The notes under the pieces were generated by a model. It was not told the origin of the DNA. It saw nothing but the letters and a program-made list of their open reading frames with translations, and made no database searches. Position numbers and translations under genes: made by a program. Below are positions 13,101 through 22,100 of a stretch of DNA of 64,000 bases, piece after piece. Source of the stretch: Chitinophaga nivalis. Its GTDB lineage: Bacteria > Bacteroidota > Bacteroidia > Chitinophagales > Chitinophagaceae. Position 1 is the stretch's first letter; every line of letters starts with the position of its first letter. The DNA lies in assembly GCF_025989125.1 (NCBI RefSeq), contig NZ_JAPDNR010000001.1, forward strand, positions 6,250,087 through 6,314,086, written 5' to 3'.

Positions 13101-16100
13101 CCATAAACGTTCAGGAACTTCGTGGCAGGCTTTCTGTCCAGGAATCGCGTCGCATGTTCATACGACATCTGTTCTCCACCTGTCAATAAATATTTTAAGC
13201 TATCCAATGTACGCAACCCTTCATCCACAAAGCGGTTGAACAAAGCAGTGGTAACGAATAAGATGGTTACCTGATGTGCTGCCATCACCGCTTCCATCTG
13301 CTGCACATCCAGGGATATTTCTTTGGTACCCAGTACAAGAGTAGCCCCATTCAGCAGTGCGCTGAAGCAATCGAATACGGATGCATCAAATGCATAGTTG
13401 GAAAAGCCCAGTACTTTATCTTCCGGCGTTATGGTGATGTAATCGATATCCCTTACCAATCTGTTCACGCCTTTATGCATGATCATTACGCCTTTAGGCA
13501 TCCCGGTAGTACCGCTGGTGTATATCACATACGCCAGATGATCAGCGCCATTGATCAGCACCGGATTGACTGCCGGCGCTGCCTGCAGCGTTGCTATAAA
13601 GGCGGCACTATCGATCAGTTCCACAGCTGTTGCCGTACCGGCAGTAATTTTTTCCAGTTTATCCTGGTATATCCCGTTGGTTAATACCAGCCGTGCTTTC
13701 GTATCAGCCAGCATATAACTGATCCGGTCGTCCGGGTGTGCGATATCAACCGGCACATAGGCGCCACCGGATTTCAGCACGCCCAATATGGCTATCAGCA
13801 TATGTTCTGAGCGATCGAGGTATAACGCGATCAGGTCATCCGGCTGCACCTGCCACGTATTGCGCAGGTAAGCGGCCAGCTGATTGGCGCGTTCATTCAG
13901 TTCGCGGTAGGTCAGTCGCATATCGTCATACACCAGGGCAATCTGGTCCGGCGTGGCTGCTACCTGCTCTTCAAACAGTTGCTGGATCGTCTTATCAGCC
14001 GGGTAAGGCCGCGCTGTGTTATTCCAGTCATATACAATTTCCTGGTACTGTGCTGCAGACAAATGCGACAAGGCCTGTACGCCAATAGCCGGATCGGCCA
14101 GCAGTTGCGACAATAACAATTCCACGCCATCCAGTAACCCGGATATCATGCTTTCGCTGAATAATTCACCGGCATATTTTATGGCCACATGCACGGCTTC
14201 TCCCCGCTCATATGCCACCACACCCAGCGGATAATCGAGCTTCTCTACACCTCCATTGAACTGCAGGGAAATGATGCCCTCTTCTCCGTTACTACCTGCA
14301 GGAACCGGATAGTTTTCGAATACAAACAAGCTGTTGAACAAACGTCCTGCGCCGGTTTGTAAACTACCCAAATGAATATCACTGCGGCTGTTGATTTCTG
14401 TAATATGGGATTGTAACTCCCGGATGGCCGCTACTACTGTACCGTTCCCATGTTCCAGGATGACCGGCAGGGTGTTGATAAACAAGCCTACTCCCTGTTC
14501 GATATCATCTACCGGCAGGTTACGGCCGGAGACGGTCATCCCCACAATCGTTGTCTTGCTGTTACCAAACAAACTCAGTTGCCGGTGCCAGCAATATTGC
14601 AACAGCGCATTCAGCGTAAAGCCATGCGCCGCACACAAGTGTTTTAAAGCGTCATATTGCGCGCCGGTAATCGTTATTTTTTTCTCTGCCGGCAATAAAA
14701 TGTGCCGGTAAGCAGCTAAGTCAATATGTTGTTGTCCTGGTTGTAACAGGAAACTCAGGTCTTCCGGTTCTTCCAGCCGGCTGAGATAAGTCTGCCAGTA
14801 AGCAGCATTATCTTTCCGGTGTACCTGCAGGTATTGCTGCGCCAGCGCATAACTACGGTCTTCCCGTACGACCACCGGCTTACCTTGCAGCAATTGCGTA
14901 TATGCGTCATGTACATAGTTCAGTAACAATGGCATACTCCAGCCATCGAGGATGGCATGGTGATTACTGAAAAAGCAGGTATAGGCCTTTTCGCTGCGTT
15001 TCACGATATATACCCGGAAAAGACTACCACGGGACAGGTCAAAAACCATGGAACGGTCTGTCTCTGACAAGGTAGTCAGATAAGCTTCCTGGTCTGCCGG
15101 TTCACGATCACTCACATCTGCATAGTGCCAGTCCAGCCGGCCTGTTTCATCGATAATCTGTATCAGTTCTTCCGCCCATCCAAAACGCAGCCGCAGGGCG
15201 CTGTAACGTTGCTGTGCATATGTCCACGCAGTTTGCAGTAACGATACCTCCAGTGCATTATTATACTCCCAGCGGATCTGTACCCGATAGGCATCATCTA
15301 CCGCTCCCTGGTTCAGGGCATGGTAAATGAAACCTTCCTGTAAGCTTCCTGCCAGGTAAACAGCTTTCACCGGTGTAGTGGCCTGCAGCTCCGATAACCA
15401 TGCGGCAGTAATAATATGATCTACATCACTTACCGTTAAATAATTACGGGAGATACCCACCAGGTAGCTGATCATTTCTTCCAGTACCTGCTGGTATTGT
15501 GTGGCCAATGCCGTCAGTTTTTCTGTTGCGATATACCCCATCAGGTTAAACCGCAAGCGGCCATCTATCACCAGTCCGTTGATGTTAATCAGGTAAGGAT
15601 CTTTATTGGCAGTACTGATCATTACACCACTGTTCTCACCACTGATCGTCCAACGCTGTGCTTCCTGCGATTCCTGTGTATCGAACTGACCCAGGTAGTT
15701 GAAGCTGATCTGTGGCAACGCCGCTACGGCATAACCAAACAACGGCCCATAGCCGATACCGTTAGCCGGTACCTGCCGCAGCATTTCTTTCGCTGCTACC
15801 AGCTGTTCGCCGTAATCACGGCCACTGCTCACTATTTCCACAGGATACATGGTGGTAAACCAACCTGTGGTATGGTTAATATCTATATTGGCAGCCAATG
15901 CCTCACGGCCATGACCTTCCAGTAATACGTGGTGTTTTTCCTGCCCGGTTACCCGTGACAATGCTACCCCTAAAGCACTTAACAAGATATCATTGATCTG
16001 TGTATTATACACCTGACTGGTGCTTCTCAACAGCTGGTCTGTCAGTTGTTCATTCAGCGATAAGGCAGCATGGTATTGTTCAGGTATACGCAATGTATGT

Positions 16101-19100
16101 AAAGTGGCATTCACGTCGGCAACAGCCGCCATACGTTCCTCCCAATAAGCTTTCTCCGCTGCTTCCTGCGGGTAGGCCGCCATCGCGGATACCCATTGCC
16201 GGTAGCTGCTGCCCTTTTCGCCCAGCACTGCTACCACATCCACTGCTGCGGTAGCCTCCAGCTGCTGGTAGATACGTTCCAGATCCGCACTTAAAATACG
16301 CCAGGACACCCCATCTATCAACAGGTGATGCGCCGCAATAAATATCCGTGCCCGGCCATCTGCATAACCATCCAGATAACCGATCTGATAAAGTTTCTCT
16401 CCATAGATATCAAAACCGCTCTGCCACTCCGTTAATACTTCCTCTAATGCTTCCGGCCGCGGCAAGGTGCGGATATCCAGATAACGTATATCCGCCGTCG
16501 TTACTTCACCACTGTAGTATTGTGTACCATCTGTACGATACCGTAAACGCAAGCTATCATGGTAGTTCAGCAGCCATACTACTGCTTTTTCCAGCCGCAC
16601 TTTATCGAGTGCCGGTACCTGGATCAGGAACGATTGGTTCCAATGGTGATAAGCCGGTAACAAGCCACTGTCTTTATTTTCAAAGAACCAGGACTGTATC
16701 GGCAATAAGCCCGCTTCGCCGGAAAGAATGCCTTGTTCTGTTGCCAGTGTTACGGCTGTTTTATCTGCCACCGCAATAACATGGGTATACAATGCTGCAA
16801 TGGTCCGATAGCGGAATATTTCCTTCACACTCACCTGAATACCTGCCTGCTGCCGCAAACGGCTTACCAGCTGAATACTCACGATACTATCTCCTCCCAG
16901 GCGGAAGAAATCATCCTCCATACCAATTTTATCTGCTGCCAGTCCCAGCACCTGTGCATATATTTCGCACATCAATGCTTCTGTTTCATTTTGCGGGGCA
17001 CGGTAGCTTCCTTTATCACTGAACTGCGGATCAGGCAGTGCAAAGCGATCCAGCTTACCATTAATCGTCAACGGCAGCTGATACAGGTGCACCAGTGCAG
17101 CAGGAATCATATAATCCGGCAGGTAATCTGCCAGGTATGCCTGCAATGCCTGCTGGTCCAGCGCTTCATCAGCTACGTAATAACCGGCGAGATACTTGTT
17201 GCCGCCGGCTTGTTCTTTCACCAGCACTACCGCCTGTTTCACAGCGGGGTGGCCGGTCAGGCGACTTTCAATTTCACCCAATTCAATACGGTAGCCGCGC
17301 ACCTTCACCTGGAAGTCGCTACGGCCAATAAATTCAATGTTGCCATCCGGCATATATTTCACGAGGTCACCGGTTTTATACAACCGGCCTTCCCCGCTGA
17401 AAGGATCTGCAATAAAACGTTCGCTGGTTAGCTCCGGTTGGTTCAGGTAGCCACGTGCTATCCCGGCGCCGCCGAGGTACAACTCTCCCACAGCGCCTAC
17501 CGGTACCGGGCGCAGATAGGCATCCAGCACATAGGCGGTGGTATTGGCCACCGGACGGCCAATCAGGTGGGTATCTCCCTGATGGATCTGTTTACCTGTG
17601 GCATAGATACTGGTTTCCGTAGGGCCGTAATAGTTATACAGCCGTTTTTGCTGCGACCAGTACTTTCCTGTTTCATGGGCACAAGGCTCACCGGCATATA
17701 TGATGGCCTTCAGGGCAGGATAAGCTACCCGCGGTAATACCGACAGCATTACCGGTGGCAGGTACATATATTCAATCCCGTTAGTCAGGAGATACTGGCT
17801 GATACCATCTGCATCTGTTCTCAGGCTTTCACTCAGCAGGTGTAATTCATTGCCATATAACAGGCCAATGAAAAATTCCGACACCGATACATCAAACACA
17901 TAGGCGGTATACGCCATGATACGGCTGGTTTCCCGGAAATCATACGCTTCGCGGATACCATAAATGGTATTCAACACACTGTGATGTTCCACCATCACCC
18001 CTTTCGGCTGTCCGGTAGTACCACTGGTGTAAATCACATAGGCCAGCTGTGTTGGATCGGCAGCGATACCGTTGGTAACCGGATAGCCGGATACTAATTT
18101 AGCGAAAGCCGGTTCGTCTATTTTTTCCACCATCAACGGTAAACCAGTGGCTAAAGCCTCCAGTTTTTCTGCATGGATCGTGTTGGTCAATACGACTTTA
18201 GTACCCGTATCAGACAGGATATACGCCACCCTGTCTTTCGGATAACCCGGGTCCACAGGCACATAGGCAGCACCGGTTTTCAGTACTGCCAATATAGCGA
18301 TGAGCATATGCTCAGAACGGTCCAGGCAAAGCCCTACGAGGTCTTCACGCCGGATATCGTAGGTATGCCGCAGATAAGCTGCCAGCTGCCCTGCACGGGT
18401 ATTCAGTTCCGCGTAGGTGAGCCGGGTATCTTCATATACCAGCGCCACCTGGTCGGGTGTAGCTGCCACCTGTTCTTCAAACAGCTGGTGAATGGTTTTA
18501 CCTGTCGGGAATACTTGTGTGGTATTATTCCAGTCATACACTACTGCCGTATGCTGCGCTTCATCCAGGTAGTGTAATGCCTTCACCGGCAACGCCTGCA
18601 GCGTTTGATGGCGGAGGGCCGCCAGCTGGCGCAATATCGCTTTATAGGTAGCAATAAACCTTTCTATCGTAGCGGCATCGAACAAACTGGTAGCATAGTT
18701 AAATACCCCGGTAATTTCTTCGCCGCCATCATTCAGCAAGGCAGACAAATCGAATTTCGCCACGCCATAATGAATATCGCCGCCGCTATGTGCGGTGAAC
18801 AACTCGTTGTCTGATTCGGCTACTCCAAAATGTTCCATATTAAACAACACCTGGAATATAGAATGACGGGAGGTATCCGGTTCTACTTTCAGTTCATCCA
18901 CCAGTTTTTCAAATGGTAAATCCTGGTGCAGCTGGGCGGCGATGACCGCAGCACCCACCTGCCGGATAAAGGCTGTCAGTGGCTGCTCCGGATGAATGGT
19001 TTCGCGCAGCGCCAGGGTGTTTACGAAGAAGCCGATCAGCTCTCCTACCTGCCGGTAATGCCGGTTGGATACCGGGCTACCCAATACGATATCCTGCTGG

Positions 19101-22100
19101 TTGCTGTAACTGCTCAGCAACAAGTAGTAACCACTCAGCAACAGGCTGTACATACTTACTTCCAGTTCCCGGGAAACTGCCCGCAGGTCATCGCTGGTGG
19201 CTTTATCCAGGGAGAAGGCGATATCCGCCCCTTCATAATTCAGTTGTACCGGCCGGGGTTTATCTGTTGGCAGATGCAACGTTTCATAACCAGACAGCCG
19301 GTCTTTCCAGTAATCCAGCTGGCGGTTCAGCACCGCGCCGGTCAAGTAGTTACGCTGCCACAGGGCAAGGTCTTTGTATTGCAACGGCAATGCAGGCAGG
19401 GTATATTTACCGGCTTCCCGGGTATCGTTCACCTGCAATGCCTGATAATAGTAATAATAGTTGCGCAGTTCCCGCAACAGGATATCGGTAGACCAACCAT
19501 CAAAAGCGATGTGGTGTAATACCACACTCAGGTATTCTTCCCGTGTATCCGTGCCCGTATGCAAGGTATAAAAACCTGCCTGCAGGGGATACCCTTCTTC
19601 CAGCCGGAACACATGATTGGCCGACAGGGATAACGCTGCCTGTAATTCCGTGCGGGTATAACAATCGTATGTGGCTACCGGTAAAGGATTGGCCTGATCA
19701 TCGATCACCTGCTGATAACTTTTGCCCGCAGCACTGGTCAGGATACGGCTTCTCAATACCTCATGCCGGTGTACTACTGCCCGCAAGGCGAGCAACAGAC
19801 TTTCCCGCTGTACATTCGGCTGCAGTTGCAATACCACGGGGATATTATAGGCTTTGCTGCCGCCTTCATAATTTTCGATAAACCACAACCGCTCCTGTGC
19901 AAAAGAGAGCAGTTGTGCCGTTGGCTCACTGACTACCTGCGCTGTGATTTGTATTTCCTCGTGTACGCCGCTTAATAAACGGTCGGCCAGTTTACGGATG
20001 GTTCTCGTAGCCAGAATGTCGGATACGCTGATACTGGTATCCGGTAAAGTATTCAGCCGGTTCATCAGGCGGATGGCCAGAATACTGTTACCACCCAACC
20101 GGTAAAAGTCGTCATGAATACTGATACTGCCGGCCTCAAGGCCCAGTATTTCTCCGAATACGCGGCACAGTTCTTCTTCTGTATCATTTTCCGGGCCGTG
20201 GTATTTACGGGTATCTGTGAGCAGTGGTTCCGGTAACGCGCGCCGGTCCAGCTTTCCGCTGAGGGTCAGCGGCAACTGGGATAAATGTATAAACACCGCA
20301 GGTATCATGTATTCCGGCAGATAATGACCGAGATAATCCTGTAAGGTTTGTTCCTGCAACACTTCATTGGATACATAATAGGCGGCCAGGTATTTATTGC
20401 CACCGGCGAATGTTTTCACCACTACAGCAGTTTGCCGGATACCAGGATACGTGGCCAGGCGGTTTTCTATCTCGCCCAGTTCGATACGGTAACCGCGGAT
20501 TTTTACCTGGAAGTCCGTACGGCCCATATATTCCAGGTTACCATCCGGTAAATATCTTACCAGGTCACCGGTTTTATATAAGCGGCTTTGTCCGCCGAAA
20601 GGATCTGCAATAAAACGTTCTTCGGTTAATGCTGGTTGGTTGAGGTAACCACGGGCTACGCCGTCGCCGCCGATATACAGTTCTCCGGTGGCTCCTACCG
20701 GTACCGGTTGCAGGGCCTTATCCAATACATAAGTACGCATGTTGCCGATAGCCCGGCCGATGTTGGCCGGATTATCTCCTATCTGATAAGGATGGATGGT
20801 GGTACATACCGTTGCTTCTGTAGGACCGTATTCATTGAGCAGTTCACACTGATAGGTCAGGCCTTTCAGGTCCGGCAGCTGTTCCCCACCGGTATATATC
20901 AATGCCAGGTTATTGGGCGCCGACAGGAAGTCGCGCAATAAGGCCGACGGGATGAAAGTTACTTTAATATTCTGCTGATCAATATAAGTGCGTAATGCAT
21001 CCGGTGATGTCCGCAGCGCGTCGCTGTACAGGAACAGCGTATTCCCGTTGCTCAATGCCGGGAAGGTTTCGTATACGAAGGCGTCAAATACGTAGTTGGA
21101 ATAACAGCCGATGTGGGTGTGTTCTTCCAGCCGGTGTGCCGCTATCAGTGTTGTAATCAGGTTGATGACACCCTGATGTGCTACCATTACGCCCTTAGGT
21201 GTACCGGTAGTACCGCTGGTGTAGATGACATAAGCGAGATGGCTGGCCGTAGCTGCAGGAATAGGGTTTACCGCCGCATATCCCGATAGTGTTTCTTCCC
21301 ATAATGCGGGTGTATCAATGGCAATGATATCCGCCGGCATATCCAGTGCCTGCAGCATGGATAGGTGGGCTGTATTGGTCAGGATTACTTTCGTGCGGGT
21401 ATCGGCCAGGATATGTGCGATCCTTTCCGCAGGATAACCAGGATCCATTGGCACATAAGCGCCACCTGCCTTCATGATGGCGAGCATCGCCAGCGGCATG
21501 TATTCGGAACGATCCAGGCACAGGGTTACCAGGTCATCGGGTTGGATGCCGTGCACTTCCCGCAGATAAGCGGCCAGCTGGTTCGCTTTGGCATTCAGCG
21601 CACCATAGGTGAGTGTATGCTCACCGGATACGATGGCCGGTTGGTTGGGCCGGGCTGCTGCTTGTTCTTCCACCAACTGGTGGATGGTTTTATCTGCCGG
21701 GTATGGGTGGACGGTCTGATTCCATTCATGTACCAAACGGTTGTAGGTAGCGGATTCCAACAAAGCATACGTAGCGATGTTTTTGTGCGTATCTCCCTGT
21801 ACGAGGTCTTCCAGCAACTGTTCAAAGAGATAGCGGAAAGTGGCCGCAAAATTCCGGATGAGCGTTACATCGAACAGGCGTTTATCGTACCGCACCCGGT
21901 AATTCAGTTTACCTTCCCGTGTCTCCTGTTCAAACAGCAACTGTACGGAGAGGTCTACGTTTAAGCCGGTATTTACTTTTACTTCGGTAATACCGGAGAA
22001 TTCGAACGTCTTATCTTTCAGATTGGTTTGTGCAAACACCATACTCAGGATGCTGGTATCTGTAGCATGGCGGATAATATCGCTGGTGGGCAGGTACTTT